A stretch of 64,000 nucleotides of DNA, from contig JARFIW010000108.1 of the NCBI GenBank assembly GCA_036346225.1, positions 4,606,501 to 4,670,500 of the forward strand. The letters run 5' to 3'. The notes under the pieces are model-generated. The model did not search any database. It had not been told where the DNA came from and saw only the letters and a program-made list of their open reading frames with translations. The position numbers and the translations under genes are program-made. Source of the DNA: Platerodrilus igneus. Its lineage: Eukaryota > Arthropoda > Insecta > Coleoptera > Lycidae. Within the stretch, counting starts at the first letter, position 1, and each line of letters starts with the position of its first letter. Positions 1 to 11,557 of this stretch are shown here, piece by piece.

Positions 1-814
1 AAATTAATCACTATATACCCCACAAATGCCTGACACCAGTGTAACGCGCTACTACTACCGCGTTTCTTTAATTTAAAACAAGTAATAATAATGGTCTTTA
101 TTACTCACTGTTCACAAGTCTAATTAACAGTATATGCCTTATTTATAGATGTTTTCAGTCCACTTAACAATGAAGCACTATTACACTAATGAATTTACAA
201 GCACTAATATCTTCTTAAACTAACTTCTTTACCCTAGGTCCAATAACCACACTAACACAACTATTTGTTTATACACTTCTATTTATTTATGTATACTGCA
301 AGCTGCATGCACATTAGACACAGCATATCATTTATGTATATATTCTAAAAACTCAACTACGTTTACTTTACAACGATATAATTTATATTAGACATTCAAG
401 AATAGACTAACTCTTACATTCATAAGCGGCCTTATATATACCCTGCATTAAGATACGACTCATTATCTAGAACTTTGTAGAAGGATTCTCGAATGCTGAA
501 GAATACGCTGTGCCCCGGGTGTTTGTATGTTTGACGGGTTGCCTAATAGTGGATCGCAACATTAGTTTTAATTCATAAATTGTATTTAACGATTAATTAA
601 TATCGAAGTCAGATTTATATCAAGCATGTAATACTTCGCGTTTAAACCCAATGTAATACCTTCAGGTGGAGCATTGGGGACCCTTATTCAAATTATACGG
701 TATTCTAGTCGGATATTGGTCCGGTCACACTACGCCAAATTTTTTTCCTGATGCATGAGTGTAGAGTATTTTTCTGTCTTTTTTGTTTGTTGTGGAGCCG
801 TATGAGGTTTGTTT
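1..814. other. AT-rich non-coding stretch
   Basis: No coding region, RNA gene or repeat structure that I recognise. It is ordinary AT-rich DNA with short homopolymers. The LINE fragment begins at about 815 on the other strand. Confidence 0.5.
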
Positions 815-985
815 GAATTGAGATCGCCGGCGTGTCTCCTCCAAGAAATCTTTACGTTCTAGTTGGACGTTTCCAGGGCTTCTGTAAGCGGCTACTAGTT
901 TTAGGAGTGAGTGGCTGATTTGAATTTGTATTATAACTGTAATGTAACCGACCTGAAGGCTGTATGGAATGCCCTCTCTTGACAA
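815..985 (-). pseudogene. LINE endonuclease fragment, copy 1
   Basis: A short - strand reading frame contains the phrase KLVAAYRSPGNVQLE, which matches the 'AYR.P' strand of the APE-type endonuclease domain of non-LTR retrotransposons. The same stretch recurs, nearly base for base, at about 2590-2690. Only about 50 residues of the domain remain. The frame is open to about 725 but the sequence after the shared block is not endonuclease-like. I infer a dead, doubly truncated copy from the same LINE family as the 2590-3045 fragment. Confidence 0.6.
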
Positions 986-2589
986 TACCTGGCCTCGTGA
1001 TCTAGTTGTCTAGTGGCTGTGGCTAATGACACCTACGTTGTGTGATTGTAACTTAACCCAAATACTGAGATGTTGTTAAGGAGGGAAGGTTTGAAATAAA
1101 ACTACAATAGTTAACAACCCTACTTTATTTATTATATGATAACCTCAAATTAACCATCAATTAAACATGAACTGCAAGAGCAAACAGTGTCGGACTCCCT
1201 GGGTTAGCGCTGACGAAAGAGTATCGGCAAATAAAACCTCAACAACCCTGCGCTTCTAACTGCATAAATACACTTCTTCAAGGATGGGATGGTGATCAAG
1301 CACCCTGTGCCCTTTTAATATTACAGGATGTCAACTGTTACTCAGACATTCTACACATGAGACCGAAGAAAGGTTAGTGTAGTCTAGCTAATCTTGTCTA
1401 GAGGGTAACAGAGACGGCTGTGCCATTACTACTTGCCTAAAGTTGAAGAGGAAGAACACTGGGAAGATAAGGACCTTGACTACCAATGATCCACCCCGCA
1501 CGGTCATAAAATGTTAGTGAATTCAACAAAAGCTCAAACTTATACATACCATTAACAGTTTCCAGCCCGTTTGGCAACATGGTTCACAATAGATAACCTA
1601 CATTCTATCGTTACATAAACATTACTACAAATACATTTACAAAACAAATATTTATAAACAAACATGAAGTTAAACATAAACATATGCTCTGATAGTACCA
1701 AGCAATGGGTACAAGTTGACTTGACCATCTCCAACATAGTAATAATGCAAATGCGTTAATACGGGATCATAGCAGAGGTTTGCTATAATCACATCATAAC
1801 AAAAATAATAAACCTCAATATTAGTTACCGATAGAATTGCAGGGTATAGTACGTTAGCCCCTTCACACTAACATATGGTTAGGTATTACAAACGAGACAT
1901 GATTTATGCAGTTAGAAACACTCGGCTAAAACTAAAATAAACATTTACATATTCATAACAAATCATCAAAACATTAAAAACAAATTATAAAATATGTTTG
2001 TAACAAATTCATACCAAAGTTCTATAGAAACAGAAGCCCAGATTCAGGCGCTAAATCTTTATATAAATGCATGTTAAAATATATTTGATCTAGCAAGCAC
2101 AAGTTAAGAATTATTCACTATGATTGCATCAGGCTAAACCGTGCTTTTAAAAATTAAACACATCGTGGTATTAAACTTACAAGCAAAAATCTGCATACCA
2201 ACTGGATCATTAATTCATTTACTACCTTAAAACACAAAGAAATAACGTTAAATAATTAATCAAGCTTCGATGCAATCAGATAACTTCGAAATAGCATATA
2301 ATTAAAACATTACCTGTATTAAAACCGTCGGTGAAGCTTTTTCGACTTTTCATATTTGAAATGTGTAGTAAAAAGTCCCCGTTGAAGCCTATAAACAAAT
2401 ATCGATCGCTCCTACAACAGGTAAATTCTGACATAATGGAGTGCATTCAAAACCTGGAAGTGGTTAATGTGCTGTTCAAAAATACTCTCGAATATCGAAA
2501 TATACACTATAATATTTGCAATAATTATCAACCAATGAGAATTGACTAAATAAATATTACAGATCACTACAAGATCACAGGTGTTTAAA
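986..2589. other. AT-rich non-coding stretch, nothing recognised
   Basis: Only short random reading frames (for example around 1552-1737 and 2331-2549). No domain, splice-supported exon or repeat is visible. Confidence 0.5.
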
Positions 2590-3045
2590 GTTGGCGTGTC
2601 ACTTTCAAGAAGTCTTTATGTTCTAGTTGGACGTTTCCAGGGCTTCTGTAAGCGGCTACTAGTTTAAAGAGTGAGTGGCTGATTTGTATTATAACGGACT
2701 CAATCGACGTCTGAGGCAGGTTACCTGCGAAATGCGCTAAGCGTTTGCGCACCAAGATGGTTACACCACCATGAGCAAGCAGTCCCGGTTGGACCGTTCT
2801 GTCCGTTCCATAGGTCTTGTAGTTGGATACTCTGAGGTGCTTCGGCCTTGTGAGTTTAGTTTTTTCGTTTAGGGCTAAATCCATGTCGGACTTCTGCAGG
2901 AAGTTCTTCAGTTCTGGTCTTTTGCACTGGATTCTTTTAGCGTTCCGGTAGAGGACATTCAGGAACATTGCTATACAAGCTTTACCTTTGTCAACTGAAG
3001 TTCGGTTCGGTAGTTTGCGGTTAGGATAATTGAGCCAATCCACTG
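2590..3045 (-). pseudogene. LINE endonuclease (APE-type) fragment, copy 2
   Basis: On the - strand the order is that of a jockey-like endonuclease N-terminus. First comes a degenerate 'N..(G/R)I..KR.EL..FL' segment (NAKRIQCKRPELKNFL), then a 'DLALNE' strand where the family normally has D-I-A-L-x-N-E-T. Next are 'SNYKTYGTDR' (the Y-x-x-Y-x-T-D-R motif), 'GGVTILVR' (the GG-x-x-I-L-V-R motif) and 'AAYRSP'. Nothing downstream of the AYRSP strand remains, so there is no catalytic SDH motif and no reverse transcriptase. The frame is open for 206 codons but the sequence is 5' and 3' truncated, so it cannot encode a working protein. It directly abuts the palindromic repeat that starts at about 3050. 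Confidence 0.75.
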
Positions 3046-3049
3046 TCCC

Positions 3050-4046
3050 CTGCAAAAAAAATTTTCTTAACCATCTTCCCGAGTTGTTACGTTCGAACGA
3101 GTCCTTGGTTAGGTTACTGTTAGAAATAGATATTAATATTAAAAAACACAAATCACTTAACACGCATATCAGAACAGTCTGCAATAGTTTTAGCAACAAA
3201 CACAATAAGAGTGTTCTGATGTGCGTGTTAAGTGATTTGTTTTTTTTAAATAATAATTGTTACATGCCGAAAATCGGCATTTAAACATTTCTATAAGTTC
3301 CTAATTTGTAAGTGATTTCGCGCCAATAATTTAAAAGACTTGTGCGTGCATTTCCGTCCCTTTTAATAGTCGCGTCGGCGCTCGAAATTGCGCAGACGCA
3401 GAGTGGAACAGAAGTGGTGATTTTCGCACGGTCGGACTAGTCAGCCAGACGTCGAGCCTAGTGGTTATTTGTGTGCCGTTATCTTGTCTTCTCTTTCAGG
3501 TAATGTAGGTTTCCTTCCATTTCTACCTGATTATCGTACCTTTACCTGTATTCCTGTCGTCCCTCTACACAATGCAGAAGAAGACAAATTAATTTGCATT
3601 CAACCGGGGACAAAAGGATGACCCACGCCCACAATGCTCAACGACGCCCAGCTGCCGCCAAAATAGCCGTAATGCTGTGAGGAGTCCTACAGTTTACGGG
3701 AGTACCTTTTGCCTTCTCTTATAATTAAAATAAACATTTTTTGTATGTGATAATAATTTGATCATAAGTATGACGTAACCGCTTATTGCGCAACATTTTG
3801 CAAATATCTTTTGTGTTACCAACTGTCGTAGTGGCTCTCATACATTACCCGCCGGGACTTTTAAAAGTATACCTTACGGTTTAGACTTAAAGTGTAACAT
3901 AATATCTATTTCTAACAGTAACCTAACTTCAAAAAGCCTATCGCAGCAATAACTTTTTTATTAACCATCCTCCCGAGTCTTTACGTTCGAACGAGTCCCG
4001 CGATAGGTTTTTTGAGGTTAGGTTACTGTTAGAAATAGATATTGTA
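3050..4046. repeat. Palindromic (foldback) repeat, copy 1, split by solo LTR
   Basis: Positions 3062-3257 and 3900-4046 belong to one inverted-repeat element and match the copy at 4568-4825. The arms include an inverted pair around 3150-3245 (core AAATCACTTAACACGCATAT and its complement). A second inverted pair spans 3900-3945 and 4003-4046 (core CTAACAGTAACCTAAC and its complement). A block with core ACGTTCGAACGAGTCC occurs at about 3080 and 3981. The interruption 3258-3899 is a solo LTR. No reading frame is conserved, so this is a non-autonomous foldback or MITE-like element. Confidence 0.65.
3258..3899 (+). mobile_element. Solo LTR, family A (TAAT duplication)
   Basis: Starts TGTTACATGCC and ends TAACA. 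It is a diverged copy of the LTRs that bound the element at 31849-40364, with matching blocks along its whole length (terminal hairpin, GCGCCAAT block, pyrimidine-rich TCTTCTCTTTCAGG block, distal GTAGTGGCTCT block). The 4 bases before it (3254-3257) and after it (3900-3903) are both TAAT, a typical Ty3/gypsy target duplication. It interrupts the palindromic repeat; deleting it restores continuity with the second repeat copy. Confidence 0.75.
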
Positions 4047-4567
4047 AAATACGGTAACAAAACTACGATAGATAACTAGGAGAGAAATGTGGATTGTATA
4101 TAAAATTGAGTGATAATTAACAAACAACATATAATTAATGTTCTTAATCAGTTCAAGCGTTTACTAAAAGCACTCACCTGGTTGTTTACGAAGCCGTGCC
4201 AATGAAAAAAACGATGTAACATCTACTCTGCTTTTTGCGGGTGTAGTGAAGTACATTTATGTAGATAGCGGTTCTGAAGAAAAGCGGTTCATAATTTATT
4301 TGTTCTAGATAGAACGTGTAAAACAGCGATGCGGTCTGTTCGAACGACAAATCGATTCTCTTTGCTCCGTGGATTTTCCAGTCAATACTGTTCTTGCACA
4401 TGCGGAATAACACAGAGTTTTATCACTCGCGGAACTTGTTGGCGCGTGCTTCAAGTAAAACCATGGGACTTTTACAATAACAAATTTAAATATACCGAGG
4501 CGAACGTAAATAATCAACAAACTCAATAGAAAAAAAATTTAGCTTTAATTATTTACACTATAAACGG
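4047..4567. other. Non-coding spacer, nothing recognised
   Basis: No domain-bearing frame or repeat is visible. Short frames on both strands at 4186-4529 overlap each other and look random. Confidence 0.45.
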
Positions 4568-4825
4568 AACAGATATTATTATTAAAAAACACAAATCACT
4601 TAATACGCATATCAGAATAGTTGTTGCTAAAATTATTGCAGACTGTTCTGATATGCGTGTTAAGTGATTTGTGTTTTTTAATAATAATAATATCTATTTT
4701 TAACAGTAACATAACCGAGGACTCGTTCAAACGTAAAGACTCAGGGAGGATGATTAAGAAAAAAATTACTGCTTGCGGGACTCGTTCGAACGTAAGGATT
4801 CGGGAGGATGGTTAAGAAAAAATTT
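4568..4825. repeat. Palindromic repeat, copy 2 (uninterrupted)
   Basis: The arms AAAACACAAATCACTTAATA (from about 4586) and the inverse run ending at about 4680 fold back around a spacer near 4620-4645. Outside the right arm follow the AATATCTATTTTTAACAGTAAC block and two inverted copies (about 4716-4765 and 4770-4823) of the block seen at 3062 and 3961, each with core GACTCGTTC(A/G)AACGTAA. This uninterrupted copy proves the insertion point of the solo LTR in copy 1. Confidence 0.65.
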
Positions 4826-5028
4826 TTGCCTTTCCCCCAGTGTCCAGACTTTTCCTAGTCTTTACTATATATTTAATTAATTTTTTTTTATTTATTCTAG
4901 CGTTACAATTAGTCTGCCGCCTAAAAATTACAGCAAACCTGTTACTCCTTAGAAATCTAACGGAATTATTTGCTATCTTAAGTTATATTGCTTAGTCTTA
5001 TATTATTTGCGTTTGGAAATACTTTTGT

Positions 5029-5092
5029 TTGTGTGTGTGTGTGTGTGTGCGTGTGTGTGTGCGCGCGCGCGTGTGTGTGTATCTGTTTCTGT
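5029..5092. repeat. (GT)n/(GC)n microsatellite
   Basis: Nearly pure alternating GT with an internal GCGCGCGC run. GT-rich sequence continues in less pure form through 5640. All long open frames here on both strands (220, 91, 89 codons) are by-products of the dinucleotide repeat. Confidence 0.9.
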
Positions 5093-5148
5093 GCGCTCGT
5101 GTGGGTGCGTGAGTGTATGTGTTTCTAGCTGTGGTAATATCCTTGGGA

Positions 5149-5600
5149 CTGCTTTCCTTCCCAGCTTCCGACCGCCGGTAGCCGGAAATCAGAAACCGAG
5201 AAGTTTGCATTCCTGTACGTGTTCTGGCCGTCTGCAGCCGAAAACCAGGGGGACCACGTACAGTTCCTGGTGTGTATGTATATGTGTGTGGTTATGCGTG
5301 TGCGTATGCGTGCGTGTACGTGCGTGTATGTGCGTGTTTTGGTGTTTGTATGTGTGTTTTGTCGTGCCGGTGTGCTATAATGGTGTGTGTGTGTTTTCAT
5401 GTATGTGTGTGAGTGTGCTTTTGTCTGTGGTGAGGTCCTTGGGATTGTTTCCCTTTCCCGATTTCCAACCGCCGGTAGCCGGAAATCAGAAACCGAGAAG
5501 TACGCATTTCTGTACGTGTCCTGGCCGTCGGCAGCCGGAAACCAGGGCGGCCACGTACAGTCTCTGTTGTGTGTGTGTGTGCTTGTACGTGTGCGTAAGC
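5149..5600. repeat. Two-copy tandem repeat, about 302-bp period
   Basis: A block of about 125 bp containing CCGCCGGTAGCCGGAAATCA, then a CTGTACGTG...CACGTACAG pair, starts at about 5150 and again at about 5452. The two copies differ at scattered positions. Each is followed by GT-rich sequence. It lies just beyond the 3' end of the R1-clade LINE (which reads on the - strand), so it may be that element's repetitive 3' UTR. That link is inference. Confidence 0.7.
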
Positions 5601-5976
5601 GTGTGCGTGTGTGTGTATATTGTCGCGCTGATGTGTTGTAATTATTTTGCTAAAATATTTTCCCATTAGTAAGTTCTAGTTGCGCTACAACATTGCCTCA
5701 CTTTTAACCGTTTTCACTATTTTCACTTCGTTTTCACTGGTATCACTCCCGGTCGTCAGAATTCACGAGTTTTCTGGTAGATCTTCAGGAGACACGTGGT
5801 TCCTGGTATGTCCTTGGAAGAATGCCGTTTGTTTGTTGTCGGTTCTCATGTGTGTTGGGTGGACTGTGCTTTTGTATTGCACATTTGATGCGTTACGCCA
5901 AACTTCTGTGTTTTGTGTGATCTGTGTTTGTGGTATTTGTGATGTTGGGGTTTATATGGTGTTTGTGTGTGTCCTG

Positions 5977-7545
5977 TTAGAGTCCATTTGTGTACCTTTG
6001 GTGCAGTGTAGTGGTAGTTTGGTGAGTGATTCTGTTTAGGTAAGGAAATATGTTTTCATTCCAGAGCATGTCCGAGAGGGGCATGTCCCGTAGGATTGTT
6101 CTGTCCATTCCTAGGTACTGTTGAAGTTCGGTGCAGTGGAACACCAGATGTCCTAGTGTCCCCACCTCATCACATGTGCAGTTGTTGTTGTCTTGGAAGT
6201 CGAAGTGGATCCTGTAGGTTGGATAAGGACCATGCCCCGTGAAAAAATGAATGAGCCCTTGCGAGGGGACCAAGTGGTGACAGTTTAGCCTGTCTCGGAT
6301 GTTTGTGCTCTGACTACATCTACTTTGCCACTCGGTTAGTATTGTGTCCTGAATGTCCTTTTTTATCCGAATTTCTGATGTTAGTTTTAGGATTTCCCGG
6401 ACTTTTTCTGTTTTTTTAACCAGTATGTCGCCGCTCTCCTCCTGATATATAGATCAAGAGGGAGGATTCCTGATATCACATATAGGGCGTCGTGTGATAC
6501 GGTCCGGTACGCTCCAGTAAGTCTTATTGGTGCCCCCCTTTGGACACTGTTGACTTTTTGTTTGGGTTTTACTAGATGCAATGTGGGTGCCCAGGCGCTC
6601 GCTGCATGGCTTATTATTGCTGCAAGTACGCTGGATAAGTATAATCTTACACAGTTTAAGGGGATACTGTACGTACGTTGTGCAAGAGTTGCTATGCATT
6701 GCATAGCTTTACTGGCACCTGCAGTCACTGTGTTTTTCGTAGTTCAGTTTTTCATCAAGGGTTAGCCCTAGGTATTTGGCCTCCCGTGTTATTCGTATTC
6801 TGCCTCTGTTCAGTTTTATGATAGCGTCTCTTTCTAGAGAACCTTTATCTATCATATAAGTTGTTTTATCATGTGCTATCGTCATCTTATTTGCGTTGCA
6901 CCATTCTAGGGCTTTGTTTAATGTGGTATTTGCATTGTGCTGTAGTTCATTTCTGGAACCCCCTTCCATCACCAACAAGATGTCGTCCGCATAAGCTACT
7001 ACGGACCTCACCTCATTTGCGTTTTCCAGTTGCTCCAAAAGCTCTTCAGTCGCAATGTCCCAAAACATGGGACCGCAGACTGACCCCTGTGGGCATCCTT
7101 TGGTGATTGATTTTGTGATGTTTTGAGTACCAGACAGTGTTACAAATCTATCTTGGCAATAGCTACTGAAGGTGTGATGTAGTTGTTTTGGACATTGAAT
7201 TTCGATTAGCCTATGGAACAGTGTTGGCCACCATAAGTTGTTGAAGGCTCCTTCTATGTCTATCATGATTAGGGCTACGTATTTTTTATTTGAAGTGGTT
7301 GTAGAGTTTATGGCTTTGTTTACGGCGTCTTCGGTTGATCGTCCTTGTCTAAATCCGTACTGTGCCGGGTGAATGCCTTTCGTCTTCCGATGTTCTTGCA
7401 TTCTCGCACACAGTAGTCGCTCGAAAGTTTTCCCGAGCGAGTTTCGAAGGCAGATGGGGCGGTACGAACCCGGATTTCTTGGGTCTTTTTCTCGGTTTTT
7501 AGAGAGTTTGATTACGTCTGATTGCTTCCAGCAGTTTGGAAACTT
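5977..7545 (-). pseudogene. R1-clade non-LTR retrotransposon, 5'-truncated reverse transcriptase and C-terminal zinc finger
   Basis: Read from 7545 down to 5977. The frame opens in the fingers of a reverse transcriptase ('NPGSYRPICL', '7430 region'), then 'QYGFRQGRST' and 'MIDIEGAFNNLWW' (motif A), 'GCPQGSVCGP' (motif B) and 'YADD' (motif C, about 6970). 'KYLGLTLDE' follows. After a frameshift near 6720 come the R1-type 'TGAYRTVSHDALYVISGILP' thumb-like segment and, after another break near 6390-6270, a C-terminal CCHC finger 'CTCDEVGTLGHLVFHC' (C-x-C-x7-H-x4-C). The endonuclease and ORF1 are missing, the usual 5' truncation of LINEs. The order of RT and C-terminal finger and the 'AYRTVS..AL.V..G..P' phrase place it in the R1 group; whether it was site-specific cannot be told. 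Not functional. Confidence 0.9.
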
Positions 7546-8386
7546 TCTTTAATGAATGCGTATCGTAATTCATTTTTCAATTTCTTCCCTTGATTATATA
7601 AGGCGATTTTTTGCGACATAAACTAACATACTTAATTATGTGTGTATGAGTTAAACTTGCGTTTTGGCGATAAAATTTACTGGAGGGGAAATTGTACGGC
7701 ACCATTCTATCAGATAATCGAACATACCCTGATCAGTACCAGGTTATGCTTGTGTACGTTAAACACTTGACTTTTACCGGGTAATTATTCAAAGCGAGGT
7801 TAGGAAACTACAATACGTTTTCGCGGTGTCCCACAAGTAAATGTTTTTTAAATAGTGGGGGGATACTTCAACATACCATACTCGAACAATTCAAGTATGT
7901 CGCGAAAAAACGCCTATAGTCCAATCTTTAAGTATTTTTTATTATCATCTTTACAGGGTAGCGTAAGTTTAATTATAACCAATCGACCAATTCAATCCAA
8001 TCACCTGTTTGCTTAATTACCGATCACACCCTTTACATCCATATGTGACAAGTGTCATGTCAACACCAAACATAACCATACGTCATATGTCTGATTATTA
8101 AATTAACTACATGAACTTTAAAACCTCTATTATTAAATCAATTTTATGTGCTTTAACGATTTCGAGTTAGGAAAGTTTGCCCTTAAAAAATTAATGTTTC
8201 GAAACGTAAGTATAAATACAATCAATTATTAATGAGGTACACGTCAAGAATTGCGTGTCTCATGAAAATGACGTTATTTGAAGGGAGTTTTGATTTACTA
8301 AATCATTGGCATAGTTGCATAAAGCAAGATAAATTATTCGTGCTATTGTTCACAGTTATCAGCTCGTGTTTGTTATCTATTTAAAA
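7546..8386. promoter_or_regulatory. Upstream region and presumed 5' UTR of RNF185
   Basis: AT-rich DNA between the truncated LINE and the RNF185 start codon. I see no convincing TATA box, initiator or CpG-rich block; the promoter is placed here only because the gene starts at 8387. No coding sequence recognised. Confidence 0.3.
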
Positions 8387-8562
8387 ATGCAACCTAGCAT
8401 CGGTAATGCTAGTACTTCCAAATTCAACAGTAGTAATGGAGCTAGTGGTAAAAGTCCAGGCGCGGATGGCGAAGAGAAAAAAGAAGATCCTACGTTTGAG
8501 TGTAATATTTGTTTAGATACAGCTAGGGATGCAGTGGTTAGTATGTGCGGTCATCTATTTTG
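8387..8562 (+). CDS. RNF185: RNF185/RNF5-type E3 ubiquitin ligase, coding exon 1
   Basis: Start ATG at 8387 in an A-rich context (TTAAAAATG). The three exons give about 192 residues, the same length as vertebrate RNF185. Exon 1 carries a Ser/Asn/Gly-rich N-terminus and then the first half of a C3HC4 RING: C-x2-C in '[20 protein letters not shown]', then C and H of the CGH motif. It ends after TTTTG at 8562 with donor GTAAGG; the split codon becomes Cys. RNF185 family proteins are membrane-anchored RING ligases of the ER and mitochondrial outer membrane that take part in ER-associated degradation and mitophagy; that role is from family knowledge. The frame is open back to 8366 but only through a GTG, so 8387 is the start. 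Confidence 0.93.
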
Positions 8563-8614
8563 GTAAGGTTTTTAAATATCTAAATAGTCCTTGGTTTTAT
8601 TTAAAACGTAACAG
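8563..8614 (+). other. RNF185 intron 1 (52 bp)
   Basis: GTAAGG...AACAG. Removing it joins the RING halves: the Cys codon split TG|T gives a continuous C-W-P-C-L-H-Q-W, as in other RNF185/RNF5 proteins. Confidence 0.9.
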
Positions 8615-8811
8615 TTGGCCTTGTCTACATCAGTGGTTGGAAACGAGACCTAGCCGACAAGTTTGTCCCGTTTGTAAAGCTGCTATAAGTAAAGAAAAGG
8701 TAGTTCCTTTATATGGACGTGGGAGTACAAAACAAGAAGATCCTAGAGATAAAGTTCCTCCTCGACCTGCTGGTCAACGCACAGAAGCTGAAAGTGGTTC
8801 ATCTTTTCCAG
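8615..8811 (+). CDS. RNF185: RNF185 coding exon 2 (RING second half)
   Basis: Begins TTGGCCTTGT, giving the second half of the RING finger: '[20 protein letters not shown]', with the final C-P-V-C zinc ligands. Then comes the conserved '[20 protein letters not shown]' linker, which is a family signature, and a Pro/Gln/Arg-rich stretch ending 'SGSSFPG'. All eight zinc ligands of C3HC4 are present across exons 1 and 2. The exon ends after CCAG at 8811 with donor GTAATT. Reading past it meets a stop after two codons, so splicing to exon 3 is required. Confidence 0.93.
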
Positions 8812-9065
8812 GTAATTAATTGTCTTTGGTTTATAATTGTGTAATGTGATTATGTAAATTATGACGATTTGTTTTACATATGTAGCTTGTTCAAAGTTCA
8901 CAAAAATGTATTTGATGTTAATGGGTCCCTATTAATGTACATAATTTGAAACATTGTGTACAGTTAATGCAATTGAAATGCTTATCTATGACGTTGGTGA
9001 TGTTGCATCATCGTTGAAGATAAATATTGATCTGGTTTTTGTATCTTATCTCAATATGCCTTTAA

Positions 9066-9092
9066 TAATGTTAATAATAATAATAATAATAA
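9066..9092. repeat. (AAT)n microsatellite
   Basis: A run of TAATAATAATAA triplets in intron 2. The surrounding DNA from 8812 to 9690 shows no other structure. Confidence 0.8.
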
Positions 9093-10084
9093 AAAGAAGA
9101 ATATTTAGCTTATACGCTATTACAAAACTATCGACGCAAATTTTTGTGGTATCTTGTCAATATAATTTTTGCAATTGATTTCAGAGTTGTCATATTAAAA
9201 AACTTGCATCTTTTAATATTTACTTTTACTTACAAGTAAGAAACATATGGTCTAAAATAAAATGTCGACACAAAATTAAATCTGAGTCACGTTAATCTTT
9301 TTTTAAAAAAACGCAATCAATAGCTAACCGAAGTCAACAAACCGCCTACTGTTTCTTTTTGTTTTAGTGCCAACTTGCTGTAGTACTAAAACTCCTTATA
9401 GCTTCTGTTCACAAAATTGTTTTCACTGTCGATGCACAAACTACGCATTTGTGCGTATGTAAGACCTTTCGTAAAAATTGTTAGCTAAATTTAACTCCGT
9501 TGGTACATACTGTTATGTTCTATTTCATATTTAAAAAAATTTAGAGCCTCTTTACTTTAAAAACCCTTTCAGCTCCTACTTATTTAAATTGGAACAAATT
9601 TACTTTACCGGCCACCTCTAAAATGGCGTTTTTTCTCTAAAAGCTGTTTTCGATGTGACTAGTCAAGACAATTTGATTTCAGGCCGCGCTTGCTTCCCCA
9701 TTCCGCCCGGCGGCCGCAGACTCGCCAATTGCTTTATAATGCGCTTAACCCTTTAACTGCTACGTCCGTAAGTATAAGTTTTCAAAACGCATACTTAATG
9801 TGCTACTTCCGTAAATATACGTTTTATAATTTCAAAAATATGTGCGTCATCAGTAAATATACGTACGAGAAACTCGCCTACTCTATTTTATAGTTGCATA
9901 TATGTACTTTGTAAATCACAAGTATTTGCGGTTTTATCAATTTAGTCGTGTTCAGATTTTCAATCGTGTCGCAGGTGCTTTCGGTGCTAAATAGTGCACA
10001 GGTATAAATTCTTGTAATGGCATGATATGCCGGTTTGTCTGATAAGCAAGCTAGGTAATTATTCGAACTAATGACAAATGCACA

Positions 10085-10802
10085 CTCAGGGATTCGGATC
10101 TAGAAAATATAGAAAACAGTTGCTATTCTAGTGACGAAGACGAAAAGCTATTTGTTGACAATTCATGTGGAACTGCATCTAAACCAGTAAATGAGTCAGC
10201 GTATAATTTCAAATGGACGAATTATGCACAATTTATTTGTTTGATAACTCGACTTCGGGTTTTCATACAGTGTTACAATTCATGCAAATTTATCAATTCT
10301 TGAGTATTTTAAAATATATTTTTCCAATAATCTAGCGGGAAAAATAGCTGCTGAAACAAATAGATATTTTAGATTTGTTACGAAAAATTGTAATCAGAAA
10401 TTGCATTCGCGACTCCGTAAATGGGTAGAAACAGATTGGGAGGAAATAGACTTTTTTATTGGGATGACGGTGCTTGTTTCACGAAACAAGAAACTCAAGT
10501 TGAATGAGTGTTGGTCAAATGATTCCTTGATAAATACGCCCATTTTTCAAAAGGCAATATCAAGGGATAGATATTAATTACTTCTGCGTTTGTTGCATTT
10601 TTGTAATAATGATGAACCTGAGCCAGACAATAGGTTGTATAAATTGGATATGGTTCTTGAAGAATTCAAATCCAGTTTCCGTCAACACTTTACGCCATTT
10701 GAGAATTTATGTATTGATAAATCCCTGATTTTATATAAGGGTAGGCTTTCATTCAAGCAATATATCCAAACAAAAAGACATAGATTTGGGATCAAGTTAT
10801 TT
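10085..10802 (+). pseudogene. piggyBac transposase, N-terminal half
   Basis: Conceptual translation, with frame breaks, shows an acidic N-terminus followed by DDE_Tnp_1_7-type sequence: 'RKWVETDWEEIDFFIG', an in-frame stop at about 10577, then 'DNRLYKLDMVLEEFKS', 'FENLCIDKSLILYKGRLSFK' and 'KRHRFGIKLF'. In working members the 'SIDE' phrase contains the first catalytic Asp; here it reads CIDK. The frame is broken near 10230 and by the stop, and cut at 10802 by the foldback insertion within the 'GIKLF' codons. Inactive. Confidence 0.88.
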
Positions 10803-11557
10803 TTCTTAATCTTCTTTGGGAATTAAATCACTCATAGTTTTTAAAATCATCTTTATTTACATTTCGATCCATGACCTAGGATCGTTGTCAAAATAATAAA
10901 AACTTCAAGTTTGACATTTATGACATAAATTGAAGGTGACTTTGATTTATTGATGTTCGAAATATTTGGTTTGAGTACACTAAGCAAAAATTTTTAAAGT
11001 TTAAAAGAATGATTGCCTTCAATTTGTGTTGCGGCCTGGGACCGACTTTTTTTAGGTAGCCAATGCGCTTAACGTGAAATCAGCCGATTAATTTTTATTG
11101 GTTAATTGGTTTAAGTTTGATTTAGCAACCATGTTATATATTTCGACGTAGAATTCAATGCTGAGTACGAATATGGCAACCATTTTGTTAGGAAATGAAA
11201 AATAAAAAAGTTATGAATTTTTTTATTTTCCATGTTAAGTCTGGGAAAATTATTTTTATCAAATTATTTATTTTAAATGAAAATTTAATTATATTATAGA
11301 TAATTTATATTTACTTATGAGATTTGAATTTGGCGGCAATACATATGGGGAAATGCGCAGAGTGGTAAACCAATGAGAAAAAAGGAGGTGAAGAAGATGG
11401 CCGATCATGATGATGACTGATATATTCATGCTGTTTATTACGGTTTATGTTACAATTATTTAATAATAAAGTTATGTTTCTTCAAATGTTTTTGTTGATT
11501 CTAATTTCGCTTTAACCCTGGGTGCTCTCTACAATATATGATTAAGTATGTTATTTA

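Noticed and set aside
5007..5669. Long cysteine/valine-rich open frames on both strands
   Set aside because: Produced by GT/CA dinucleotide repeats; overlapping frames on both strands with no domain.
8366..8386. Upstream in-frame start for RNF185
   Set aside because: The codon at 8366 is GTG, not ATG. The ATG at 8387 gives the family's usual protein length.
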